Shown here piece after piece: positions 59,401 to 63,337 of a DNA stretch of 64,000 bases. A program made the position numbers and the translations under genes. Origin of the DNA: Reticulitermes speratus (Eukaryota; Arthropoda; Insecta; Blattodea; Rhinotermitidae); the NCBI GenBank assembly GCA_021186555.1, contig JAJKFL010000006.1:30563478-30627477 (forward strand), read 5' to 3'. The first letter of the stretch is position 1. Each line of letters begins with the position of its first letter. The notes under the pieces were generated by a model, which ran no database searches, was not told where the DNA came from, and worked only from the letters and a program-made list of their open reading frames with translations.

Positions 59401-62400
59401 GCGAGTCACACGGCTTTCGATTGTAATTAGCATTTTATTGTTCCGAATAAGAAAAGCCACTATTTAGACAACTCATTTTAATACTAAGTTTCAAATTATT
59501 AAGGTAAAACACACTAGGACCACACCTATTAATAACCTCAAAAACTTAAGGCACTCACCAATGTTTAGAAATTTCGGATTGTTTAATTTGCCATCAGTTT
59601 CAAGCCAATAAGGAGAAACGAAAGCAATAAAAACAAACAAAAATGCTAGCGCTGCAAATACCGTAGCTACAATACCCGTCCTCGACTTCCTCCCCATGTT
59701 TGTTTATCGTATGCACTATATTCCTTCGTCTGCTGGCAGGTGGCAACAGATAGCTGCTATACTAGATAATCTGTGGCTGCTATATCAGGATAACAGGTTC
59801 CAATTTAATCCGTGGGATTCAAAGCACGCTCATTGCTGCAAACATTACAATAATATATCTTTTTTTATTTTGTTGAATGAGTGAATATTACAATAATATT
59901 CTTCTCTGTCACTACTTGGTAGGGGGGAAAATTTGCAGCCGTAGTCATTAAGTGTGGATTGCGGTACGAAGTTTCTCGGTAGATTCAAATATCCGATTCT
60001 GAGAAATGTTCGATTTAGCACATGCGAATCAATATAAAATCAGCCAAATTCAAGGTGGGATATAGAAGGAAGCACGTTAATACGCGAGATTTTAAGTTCT
60101 TGCAGATTCAAGTAATCTATGTTGTTACGCCATGTCGACTGGTAATTAGTCACAGACGTTCGGAGAAGCGTGCTGTCTCGATCTGTAGGATTTTGCAGTC
60201 CAAGAAGAGTGAACGCTAAAGACTCGTAAGCTCCAGGGACTATGGTTGTACGTTTACGAGCTAAGAAGCCAAAGAAATAGGTGGGCGGCTTGGTTAAAAC
60301 TACCTCAGCTTGCTCTGGGCGGGAGGGGAGGGATTTTGAGTTAAAAAAATGTAGCATATTTTCAGGTCGTGCCATAGCGCGGGCTGTAAGTCGCTGGCCT
60401 CTTACTGCGGAGGCCTGGGTTCAATCCCAGGTAGTCCTTGTACGATTTGTGGTGCACAAAGTGGCATTGGGATAAAGTATTCTCTGAGTACATGTGTTTT
60501 ATCCTGTCAGCATCATTTCATCAATGCTTCATATTCATTCTTTCATCACCAACGCTATATAATCTTAGGAATTGACAGCATCGTTAAATAACCCTTAAAA
60601 AGACAGTTTTCTTACTACTTACTCTCATCTGTACAGTAACTTATAATAGCACAGATTTGCAAGACTGTCAGTCAAAAATAACTGAATGGTTGAAGCTAAA
60701 GTAAAATACCAGTACTATGAAATTTACAAAGAAAATATGTAAATAAACTCCTTTATGCATGTGAAGTGCAGAATTATGTTAGCTTCTGACAAGCAGACAG
60801 GCACAGGAGTGCACTCAAGTCTGTCACTGTCATAGAATCTATCACTGTTACGAAATCTGTTGAAATGAGATTACTTCTATTTATTTGTTTTGTAAGCCCT
60901 ATTCACAGTCCCTGTAGTGCCCAAACCATAATATGGTCCTGCAGTCTGCCATGTTCTCTGAGACGTAGCATTGTTGTCTTTGTTGGCAGTGTGGTTTGAA
61001 CCAACAGACACAAGGAAAGCTGGAAAAGTGTTCCAATCTCGGCACTGGACGTCATTAGGCTATGTGTCACCTAACCTGAATGAGCTACAAGTGATGTCCC
61101 AGGCCTCAGGTGAGGCTTGACACTGTTATATATCATGTATTCTCTTCAAAGTAGGCTGAACATTTTACTCCTTAGGCCTAGTTTACACTACAGGGACAGT
61201 CACATTGCAGTCAAGAGCCAATCAAACATATTTCACTGTGAATAGGAATGTCCACACAAGCAGTTATGTTCAAAACACGGTATGGTCACAAACAGCTGCA
61301 TTTGAATGAAAATAAAAAATATTTTCCTGACCACAAGTGGACTGTGAGTGGACCATGGGTGCACCTGCTGTGGGAATCGGGCCTCAATCTGTTCAGCAGT
61401 GTATCTTCAATATTTTACTGCTATGTTGGTAATACTTTGTCACATATGTTATATTCATAATTTATACATAAGGGTTACACTTCATGTAATCATTTATATC
61501 TTAGCACAGAATTTAAGATTCAAAGTATCTTAGTTTCCTGTGTTTATATTCAGATGGTGCATAAACCTTCAATGTTAACTCAGCTTGACAAAACCACGAT
61601 TTAGGTGTCATGAGGGTGACCAGTTTTTCACTTCTGTATTGCAGGACAGTCCAACAGTGACCACAGTATAGAAATGTGTAAAAGTCCTTACAAGTATATT
61701 TATAATTGACCTTTATGGCAATTTCACTTTTTATTAACTTTGCACTGCTCATATTGCGTTCATTTCTGCAGTAGCATTTCATACTTGAGAAAACTTACTT
61801 TATGTGAGCATTGCACACAGGAATAGACAGTAGAAACGAGAGTAATTATGCAACATCTGGAATCCACTGTGTGTTGCCAAAAGTATTTGGCATCATTTGT
61901 CACTAATACAAAGAGTTTGCTTGGATTTCTTTTTCAGATATAATGAAAGTGTTGGCTTTATAAGACAAAATTCTTTGCATAATTCATCCAAGTCGATAGA
62001 TGTCTACAAGTCCAAAACTACAACAGCTGCTTGGAAGTCAGAATATGTTGATACCTTTTTCACATAGCTCCCAGTGTGGAGATAGTGGTACAGTGTGCCC
62101 CCATTGTGGCAGCTAAACAGTGTTACCATTTAGGTTTTGTAAAGAAATAGTTCATTTGGCTGATCGTGGGACATTTCAACTCAGTTTCGGGACGGGGTGT
62201 TGTAAGCACAATTTTGGGACTGTCCTGCGAAAATCGGGACACGTGGTCACCCTAGGTGTCACTGACTCCAACCTTTCTAACTCAATACCAGGTAATAAAA
62301 GATAATCTGTTTCCTTATCCAGCATGTACATGAAATGATGATGATGATGATGCACAAAATAAATAATGGAAGAACATTAGGTATTGAAATTTTAACTGTA

Positions 62401-62710
62401 CACAGGTTTACTGTAGTCTTTCCATTTGAACTTGATACAGAGTGCTCTATTTGGACAAGTTACACATTTATTAAATGAGTTTTAATACTCCCACCATGTG
62501 TAAGTGATCATACTCACTACATCTTATGTTTCACTATGTACCTGTATACTGCAAATATTGCTTTCTCTTTCAGGATTATTTTTCAGTCTAAGTCAGTTTC
62601 ATTCTGCAAGTGAAGATGATAACATATTGAATGAAGCATCATTCCTTGCTCGAAACCTTGTTGAACATATTGGAGCTGCCATTGTCACACTGGGAAGACT
62701 GGGTGTCTTG
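130..62710 (+). CDS. PfkB-family kinase, probable pseudouridine kinase (partial host gene)
   Basis: Five exons are visible: 130-294, 2449-2577, 4855-4969, 60990-61109 and 62574-62710. They are flanked by AG/GT and join in phases 0, 0, 1, 1 into 222 residues without a stop. Visible PfkB features, numbered from the first visible residue, are the Gly-rich SGGGVGRN (13-20), SAIGND (36-41), VVMDGN (112-117), WFEPTD (138-143), SPNLNE (163-168) and VTLGRLGVL (214-222). The WFEPTD and SPN blocks with IGDMDI in exon 2 are typical of eukaryotic pseudouridine kinases, which phosphorylate pseudouridine to pseudouridine 5'-phosphate in nucleoside breakdown. In insects this domain can be fused behind a pseudouridine-5'-phosphate glycosidase. 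The N-terminus and the C-terminal GAGD catalytic block are outside the window. The intron between the third and fourth exons is 56,020 bp and holds three genes on the other strand. Confidence 0.85.
548..720 (+). mobile_element. Probable tRNA-derived SINE fragment
   Basis: Contains a tRNA-like segment with gcggtagagtggcc and the B box gggttcaaatcct, followed by unrelated body sequence. Ends are approximate. Confidence 0.45.
855..1161 (-). mobile_element. tRNA-derived SINE (family C) with 13-bp target duplication
   Basis: The tRNA-like head lies at about 1085-1161 on the minus strand, with a gtggcgcagttgg A box and a gggttcgattcccg B box. The body runs toward 855. Perfect duplications acaatggttctaa flank it at 842-854 and 1162-1174. 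Confidence 0.8.
1910..2172 (+). mobile_element. tRNA-derived SINE (family A), copy 1
   Basis: The tRNA-like head has the A-box region at gcggtctaaggcg and the B box at gggttcgaatccc. The tail ends gagccattggg plus an A run. The 9-bp duplication aaatgtact is at 1901-1909 and 2173-2181. A reverse copy is at 26685-26955. Confidence 0.82.
2449..2577 (+). CDS. PfkB kinase exon (second visible)
   Basis: The acceptor follows a pyrimidine tract (tttttttttcag) and the donor is gtgaga. The exon is 129 bp, phase 0/0, and gives 43 residues. It contains [14 protein letters not shown] and [13 protein letters not shown], matching the lid region of pseudouridine kinases, where a GDMD motif is common. Confidence 0.85.
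2578..4854 (+). other. Intron of the PfkB kinase gene
   Basis: GT-AG intron of 2277 bp. The SINE at 2660-2945 is the only recognised element; 2960-4854 is AT-rich sequence in which nothing else was identified. Confidence 0.75.
2660..2945 (+). mobile_element. tRNA-derived SINE (family B), copy 1, with 13-bp target duplication
   Basis: The head contains gggttcgatcccgg (B box), followed by gtggtggacaaagtggcactggg, and the element ends in an A run. Direct repeats aagccttaaacat are at 2647-2659 and 2946-2958. A related copy is at 60366. Confidence 0.83.
4855..4969 (+). CDS. PfkB kinase exon (third visible)
   Basis: The acceptor is ttacttacag and the donor is gtaggg. The exon is 115 bp and ends one base into a codon (phase 1). 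It contains VVVMDGNIP and ends with SRIP, which leads straight into the VWFEPTD block 56 kb downstream. Confidence 0.83.
4980..6030. other. Intronic sequence without recognised features
   Basis: CpG-containing unique-looking sequence. I found no exon, RNA gene or transposon. Confidence 0.5.
6035..6272 (+). pseudogene. RTE-like non-LTR retrotransposon, 3' end of the reverse transcriptase ORF (broken)
   Basis: The plus strand reads [16 protein letters not shown], then KEIG, and after a frame shift at a G-run (6166-6176) [10 protein letters not shown]. This is the C-terminal tail of an RTE-type endonuclease/reverse transcriptase polyprotein as found in many insects. Nothing upstream of the tail remains. 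Confidence 0.65.
7460..7663 (+). pseudogene. Non-LTR retrotransposon ORF, C-terminal relic
   Basis: The frame through 7468-7659 reads [20 protein letters not shown] and ends [13 protein letters not shown] and stop. It has the basic [14 protein letters not shown] tail pattern of insect reverse-transcriptase polyproteins. I recall very similar tails from cockroach sequences, but this is memory rather than a search. Confidence 0.6.
8194..9121 (+). mobile_element. 5'-truncated LINE: RNase H domain and Cys/His tail
   Basis: The open frame from 8193 to 9221 covers the end of an ORF2. The RNase H acidic residues are visible in CFTDGSR, FQTEIYV and [11 protein letters not shown], then [21 protein letters not shown] zinc-knuckle-like [17 protein letters not shown] follows. 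RNase H after the reverse transcriptase points to the I/R1/LOA-type non-LTR groups. Perfect 12-bp duplications aacatggcagcc at 8182-8193 and 9122-9133 bound the insertion, which ends in a (GAA)-like tail. The reverse transcriptase is missing. The frame has no stops, so the insertion is young. Confidence 0.85.
9203..9475 (+). mobile_element. SINE-like repeat (family D) with tRNA-like head
   Basis: Contains ccggggatcgaatcccgctgg (B box), a C-run at 9381-9394 and a tail gccgaggttaaag. A second 3' fragment of the same family is at 10366-10440. Confidence 0.6.
10366..10440 (+). mobile_element. SINE family D, 3' fragment
   Basis: The sequence ctagtgccgaggttaag and the following tail match the end of the copy at 9203-9475 by eye. 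Confidence 0.55.
10628..11072. mobile_element. MITE-like element with short inverted ends
   Basis: The left end agctgaccata and right end tatggtcagcct are inverted, and aaacgggac-type motifs recur near both ends. No coding content. Confidence 0.45.
11874..11879 (-). terminator. Candidate poly(A) signal AATAAA downstream of gene 3
   Basis: AATAAA on the minus strand sits where CpG-poor sequence gives way to CpG-rich sequence. It could end the gene 3 transcript. The hexamer is common in AT-rich DNA, so the link is inferred only from position. Confidence 0.25.
16488..16612 (+). mobile_element. SINE family A, 5'-truncated diverged copy
   Basis: Aligns by eye with the 3' half of the copy at 1910-2172 (cagaggagccctac, cctcaacaatgaggtgg) and ends in an A run. 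There is no tRNA head, and CpGs have decayed. Confidence 0.7.
18282..18456. mobile_element. pogo/Tigger-type MITE
   Basis: 175 bp with inverted ends CAGTAGAACCC and GGGTTCTACTG and a TA duplication at 18280-18281 and 18457-18458. The interior repeats aagaagt-type motifs. There is no coding content. Confidence 0.8.
19520..19937. mobile_element. Non-autonomous hAT-like element
   Basis: 418 bp starting CAGGGGTTT and ending AAACCCCTG, with 8-bp flanks acctataa and acctatac (7 of 8 identical). No transposase was recognised. Confidence 0.7.
20120..20209 (-). CDS. Claudin-like gene 3, terminal coding exon
   Basis: A 90-bp exon with acceptor gttgttccag, encoding [20 protein letters not shown] and ending NGFV and stop. 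It continues VYL in phase 0, as the corresponding EGRVHHKKR and EARIQRKKR tails follow TM4 in genes 1 and 2. Confidence 0.75.
   Translation of the reverse strand, partial: DARKMWELRKESRNLVVQMHPNPGRNGFV
20120..25858 (-). CDS. Claudin-like tetraspan membrane protein, gene 3
   Basis: Six coding exons read downward: 25858-25819, 25304-25238, 25006-24831, 22565-22404, 20848-20694 and 20209-20120. They sum to 690 bp and 229 aa with no frame break. A short hydrophilic start ([13 protein letters not shown]) precedes TM1 (about 15-35). SPYW (W39), GLW 54-56 and C59/C77 mark the first loop. TM2 follows [15 protein letters not shown]3 spans the exon 4/5 junction, and TM4 is [20 protein letters not shown] 29-residue charged tail is on its own exon. 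It has two extra introns compared with gene 1, one splitting the N-terminus and one before the tail, and the SPYW motif itself is split by an intron. It is a paralogue of genes 1 and 2, is the most divergent of the three, and has no lysine cluster like HHKKR after TM4. Confidence 0.88.
20694..20848 (-). CDS. Claudin-like gene 3, coding exon 5
   Basis: A 155-bp exon encoding [16 protein letters not shown], the second loop and TM4, ending VYL; the donor is gtaagt. Reading through the donor stays open to 20583, so a retained-intron isoform with a different tail is possible. Confidence 0.86.
21571..21982 (-). mobile_element. tRNA-derived SINE (family E) with 14-bp target duplication
   Basis: The tRNA-like head lies at 21900-21982 on the minus strand with B box gggttcgatcccgac, and an (AAT)n-type tail lies at 21571-21595. 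Perfect duplications aaataccatattta flank it at 21557-21570 and 21983-21996. It sits in an intron of claudin-like gene 3. Confidence 0.85.
22404..22565 (-). CDS. Claudin-like gene 3, coding exon 4
   Basis: A 162-bp exon, phase 1/1, encoding TM2 and most of TM3 ([18 protein letters not shown] to [10 protein letters not shown]). It is equivalent to exon 3 of gene 1. Confidence 0.86.
23520..24200 (-). pseudogene. hAT transposase C-terminal relic
   Basis: The minus strand around 23727-23560 reads [18 protein letters not shown], a stop, then [20 protein letters not shown] and LFLQNNFKV. This is the dimerisation-domain end of hAT transposases. The rest is too decayed to follow. It lies inside the element at 23270-24727. 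Confidence 0.6.
24317..24645. repeat. 33-bp minisatellite, about 10 units
   Basis: Unit ttagaaataacaaacagtca plus aaaccccagacat, repeated about ten times with few changes. Because 33 is a multiple of three, the minus strand is open as an [11 protein letters not shown] repeat, which is not a real protein. Confidence 0.92.
24831..25006 (-). CDS. Claudin-like gene 3, coding exon 3
   Basis: A 176-bp exon encoding [15 protein letters not shown] and DGCHYIF, ending EWLLP. This is the first extracellular loop, with the claudin W, GLW and two cysteines. Confidence 0.88.
25047..25087. repeat. (AAT/ATT)n inverted microsatellite
   Basis: An AAT run is followed directly by an ATT run, giving a potential hairpin in intron 2 of claudin-like gene 3. 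Confidence 0.7.
25238..25304 (-). CDS. Claudin-like gene 3, coding exon 2
   Basis: A 67-bp exon encoding TM1 ([21 protein letters not shown]); the donor is gtaaga and it ends two bases into the serine of SPYW. Confidence 0.85.
25819..25858 (-). CDS. Claudin-like gene 3, coding exon 1
   Basis: A 40-bp exon encoding the 13 N-terminal residues; the donor is gtaagt, phase 1. It is the only start codon that puts the next exon in frame. The short length makes this the least certain exon. Confidence 0.7.
25859..26500 (-). promoter_or_regulatory. CpG-rich block upstream of claudin-like gene 3 (candidate promoter)
   Basis: CpG dinucleotides are frequent here, unlike the flanking kilobases, and the block continues into about 25390. 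No TATA box or initiator can be assigned with confidence. A G-run at 25978-25995 lies inside. Confidence 0.4.
26685..26955 (-). mobile_element. tRNA-derived SINE (family A), copy 2
   Basis: Reverse-orientation full-length copy closely similar to 1910-2172. Perfect 13-bp duplications aaaaggcagtact lie at 26672-26684 and 26956-26968. It keeps CpGs in a CpG-poor region, which suggests a recent insertion. Confidence 0.85.
28306..28545 (-). mobile_element. SINE family E, partial copy
   Basis: Shares ctgccagagccatctggcag and the following cttgggtgagaaatggccgct with 21571-21982. The tRNA head is missing. Confidence 0.7.
30538..30852. mobile_element. pogo/Tigger-type MITE with AT-rich core
   Basis: About 315 bp flanked by TA. 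The ends share ccccgacttacgta as inverted repeats, and the right end read inward starts CAGAAGAACCCC. The core is (TAA)-rich. Confidence 0.7.
33300..33505 (-). mobile_element. Diverged SINE fragment related to family C
   Basis: Similar in order to 41963-42215: tggcctgagagcaagtatgg, then agaaaaatctct and a decayed tRNA-like part (ccagaaatcaaacctcac). It lies just downstream of gene 2. Confidence 0.5.
33776..34014 (-). CDS. Claudin-like gene 2, terminal coding exon
   Basis: A 239-bp exon starting [15 protein letters not shown], then the second loop, TM4 and a lysine/arginine-rich cytoplasmic tail ending EQESKA and stop. Confidence 0.88.
33776..38515 (-). CDS. Claudin-like tetraspan membrane protein, gene 2
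   Basis: Three coding exons read downward: 38515-38242, 37636-37481 and 34014-33776. Both introns are phase 1, giving 222 aa. TM1 is about residues 10-28, followed by SPAWL (W31), GLW 47-49 and C52/C71. TM2 starts [13 protein letters not shown] and is nearly the same as in gene 1. TM3 and TM4 ([19 protein letters not shown]) are followed by a basic tail ([12 protein letters not shown]) and a charged end. Its first exon covers the region split into two exons in gene 1, so an intron was lost here or gained there. An acceptor at 38545-38544 just upstream of the ATG suggests a non-coding 5' exon, with 38516-38543 as 5' UTR. Family role: claudin/PMP22-type membrane organiser or septate-junction component. 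The specific function is not known from the sequence. Confidence 0.88.
34915..35694 (+). mobile_element. Internally deleted pogo-like DNA transposon with TA duplication
   Basis: 780 bp flanked by TA, with terminal inverted repeats of about 26 bp starting CCGTATATTCTCGAATCTAA. Several subterminal copies of cgaatctaatccgca lie inside each end. An internal frame from 35233 reads [20 protein letters not shown] and [12 protein letters not shown], the helix-turn-helix DNA-binding head of CENP-B/pogo-type transposases. A second frame from about 35390 reads DDIVWEDDV and ends [14 protein letters not shown] acidic residues and stop, as pogo-type transposases end. The catalytic DDE core is missing, so head and tail abut after an internal deletion. 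Confidence 0.8.
36203..36750 (-). pseudogene. Tigger/CENP-B-like transposase relic, internally deleted
   Basis: On the minus strand [10 protein letters not shown] opens at about 36746, followed in shifting frames by [17 protein letters not shown], a run of glutamates ([11 protein letters not shown]) and [20 protein letters not shown], then [20 protein letters not shown]. This matches the N-terminus and C-terminal tail of Tigger-family transposases with the catalytic core missing. Flanking sequences around 35870 and 36890 (cttatgaacaag, cttatggacaag) may be worn inverted repeats. Confidence 0.6.
37481..37636 (-). CDS. Claudin-like gene 2, coding exon 2
   Basis: A 156-bp exon, phase 1/1, encoding TM2, an FGPEQKYF turn and TM3 ([15 protein letters not shown]). 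It is at the same position as exon 3 of gene 1. Confidence 0.88.
38242..38515 (-). CDS. Claudin-like gene 2, coding exon 1
   Basis: A 274-bp exon with the start codon at 38515-38513, TM1 and the whole first loop, including GLWSHCF and [10 protein letters not shown]. The donor is gtaagt after CTCATACCAT, phase 1. Confidence 0.88.
38516..38543 (-). other. 5' UTR part of claudin-like gene 2, behind a splice acceptor
   Basis: On the minus strand a good acceptor (gtttacag) lies 28 bases before the start ATG. This implies at least one upstream non-coding exon within the CpG-rich block to about 41300. Confidence 0.5.
40323..40461. repeat. 28-bp inverted repeats around a hammerhead-like core
   Basis: The left arm at 40323-40350 (gaaatctgtggtcttctggg and on) and right arm at 40434-40461 are exact reverse complements. 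Between them, on the minus strand, are GTGAGGA, a gggac/gtccc hairpin and GAAAC. Confidence 0.85.
41275..41490 (-). mobile_element. SINE fragment related to family C
   Basis: Contains ctttacccccagga and ggctgggtcccagagccggt, motifs shared with 855-1161 and 41963-42215. Confidence 0.5.
41963..42215 (-). mobile_element. SINE related to family C with decayed tRNA-like head
   Basis: Contains gggtgggccacagagctggt and a tRNA-like end around ccagggatcgaagccc at about 42157-42172. Ends are approximate. Confidence 0.55.
43021..46577. repeat. Three tandem copies of a 1187-bp unit
   Basis: Copies start at 43021, 44208 and 45395, each with ttttgcaagaccagccattc. They differ by roughly a dozen small substitutions and indels. 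Copies 2 and 3 share changes not found in copy 1, for example gtgactgac instead of gtgacactgac. The unit has no recognisable coding or RNA feature. The last copy ends against a TA/CA microsatellite. Confidence 0.95.
46581..46631. repeat. (TA)n(CA)n microsatellite
   Basis: About 18 TA units followed by a short CA run, abutting the third 1187-bp copy. Confidence 0.9.
47420..47447. repeat. (GT)n microsatellite
   Basis: Fourteen uninterrupted GT units. Confidence 0.9.
48644..48667. repeat. Poly-G tract
   Basis: About 24 consecutive G, the longest of several G or C runs in the window (others are at 2317, 8129, 9381, 18587, 25983 and 58949). Confidence 0.85.
49715..49876. repeat. Near-perfect 72-bp palindrome (foldback element)
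   Basis: The arms at about 49715-49786 and 49805-49876 are essentially exact reverse complements around an 18-base loop. Reading the minus strand, CTGAAGA (49804-49798), a short hairpin ggcac/gtgcc and GAAAC (49781-49777) form a hammerhead-ribozyme-like core. Confidence 0.9.
51022..53050 (+). pseudogene. Jockey-like non-LTR retrotransposon reverse transcriptase, frameshifted
   Basis: Pieces in different frames together follow a reverse transcriptase: [11 protein letters not shown] and [13 protein letters not shown] (51022-51120), [15 protein letters not shown] (51530), [20 protein letters not shown] (51713), [22 protein letters not shown] (51930), [12 protein letters not shown] (52110), [11 protein letters not shown] (about 52215, different frame) and the thumb [20 protein letters not shown] (52530). 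Several in-frame stops and shifts (for example 51782, 51867, near 52200 and 52310) make it inactive. The endonuclease domain is missing, so it is 5' truncated. It lies upstream of gene 2 and downstream of gene 1. Confidence 0.85.
54114..54364 (-). CDS. Claudin-like gene 1, terminal coding exon
   Basis: A 251-bp exon starting [15 protein letters not shown], then the second extracellular loop, TM4 and a basic tail with stop at 54114-54116. Confidence 0.88.
54114..59697 (-). CDS. Claudin-like tetraspan membrane protein, gene 1
   Basis: Four coding exons read downward: 59697-59559, 57302-57180, 56507-56355 and 54364-54114. All introns are phase 1 with GT-AG, giving 221 aa ending in a stop at 54114-54116. 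The start ATG sits in a good context (aaacATGG). TM1 is about residues 9-28, followed by SPYWLETD (W31), GLW 47-49 and C52/C70 in the first extracellular loop. TM2 is [19 protein letters not shown]3 is in the [12 protein letters not shown] region, then comes an acidic/aromatic second loop and TM4 ([18 protein letters not shown]). The tail is basic and cytoplasmic (HHKKRQRAR). This is the PMP22/claudin superfamily plan, whose insect members act in septate junctions or in cell-surface membranes. It is a paralogue of the two other nested genes and lies antisense inside the intron of the PfkB kinase gene. The exact Drosophila orthologue was not determined. Confidence 0.88.
56355..56507 (-). CDS. 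Claudin-like gene 1, coding exon 3
   Basis: A 153-bp exon, phase 1/1, encoding TM2 ([17 protein letters not shown]), a short cysteine- and charge-rich cytoplasmic turn (CCSREHERF) and the start of TM3. Confidence 0.88.
57180..57302 (-). CDS. Claudin-like gene 1, coding exon 2
   Basis: A 123-bp exon, phase 1/1, encoding [10 protein letters not shown] and the second loop cysteine in FYGCWW, then [13 protein letters not shown]. It is open only across the exon. Confidence 0.88.
57440..57820 (-). pseudogene. Mariner transposase, C-terminal half
   Basis: A 126-residue frame on the minus strand contains [12 protein letters not shown] and [16 protein letters not shown], with exactly 34 residues between the two catalytic aspartates. 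This is the D34D of mariner transposases. It ends [13 protein letters not shown] and stop, the usual mariner end. The first aspartate and the N-terminal DNA-binding domain are absent. It is inserted in intron 1 of claudin-like gene 1. Confidence 0.88.
59559..59697 (-). CDS. Claudin-like gene 1, coding exon 1
   Basis: This exon encodes the start methionine, TM1 and SPYWLETD. The donor is gtgagt after AACATTG, phase 1. Confidence 0.87.
59698..60360 (-). promoter_or_regulatory. CpG-rich block upstream of claudin-like gene 1 (candidate promoter)
   Basis: CpG-rich sequence runs from about 59150 through the first exon to about 60450. No recognisable core promoter element was identified. A SINE follows at 60366. 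Confidence 0.4.
60366..60600 (+). mobile_element. tRNA-derived SINE (family B), copy 2
   Basis: Same order as 2660-2945: gtgccatagcg head, gggttcaatcccagg B box, then gtggtgcacaaagtggcattggg. The 3' end is approximate and no clear duplication was found. Confidence 0.75.
60990..61109 (+). CDS. PfkB kinase exon (fourth visible)
   Basis: This 120-bp exon is phase 1 at both ends, with acceptor tgttggcag and donor gtgagg. With the leftover base of the previous exon it reads [12 protein letters not shown], then [11 protein letters not shown]. The FEPTD and SPN elements are diagnostic of pseudouridine kinases. The exon has no long open frame around it, so ORF scans miss it. Confidence 0.88.
61611..62253. 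mobile_element. Non-autonomous hAT-like element in a PfkB kinase intron
   Basis: Inverted ends agggtgacca and tggtcaccct, inner motif caggacagtcc matched by gggactgtcctg, and 8-bp direct repeats aggtgtca at 61603-61610 and 62254-62261. The left end has two extra bases. Confidence 0.6.
62574..62710 (+). CDS. PfkB kinase exon (fifth visible)
   Basis: The acceptor is ctctttcag and the donor is gtaagt. The exon is 137 bp and enters in phase 1. It encodes [20 protein letters not shown] and then LGRLGVL, the strand before the nucleotide-binding part of the PfkB fold. A second AG at 62585-62586 is a possible alternative acceptor, but its phase does not fit the preceding exon. No further exon was recognised before 64000. 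Confidence 0.83.
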
Positions 62711-63297
62711 GTAAGTAGCATGTCATTTCTTTTGGAGGTTGACAGAGAGAGTGAGAGAGAGAGTCCTAAGTTCTGAATCTGCTTGGACACTCATATATTC
62801 TATATAGTGACCCATTTTTCTGAAGTTGGTTTCAGTGTAGCCATTTTGTCTAAGTTTTAAATTCTGTTGAACAGCATGTTGAACTACAGTATGGGTTCTG
62901 GTAACTTTTTAAATTTAATTCTATCTTGGTTTTTATATAACTTTTCACAGCCTAAAATTTGTAAGTGCTGGAAGATTTATATTCAGTGGCATCCATTTAA
63001 TTTAATAGACATGCCAGTAAACTACACTGACAATTTGTCTGTTCATTCATTTTTTTTTTCATTTTCCATAGATCCATACAGAGCACAATCATAGAATGTG
63101 GAAATAGTCATAATAAAATAGAATGGATAAAAAAATCAGTACGAAACGTACATATAGTCAAACAAATAAGTCCTATTAAAAATAACATTATTACAACAAA
63201 CTATATACATAAAAATCCAGTGCTTAAAACCCAGTAAGTAACAGCTAAATCAGTACATTTCACGAATGTTTCACATGTGATATAATATATGTTTATA

Positions 63298-63337
<40 letters not shown>

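Larger units (their letters stand above)
4970..60989 (+). other. 56-kb intron of the PfkB kinase gene with nested genes
   Basis: Donor gtaggg at 4970 and acceptor tgttggcag ending at 60989; the flanking exons are both phase 1. It contains three claudin-like genes on the opposite strand and most of the repeats listed here. Confidence 0.75.
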
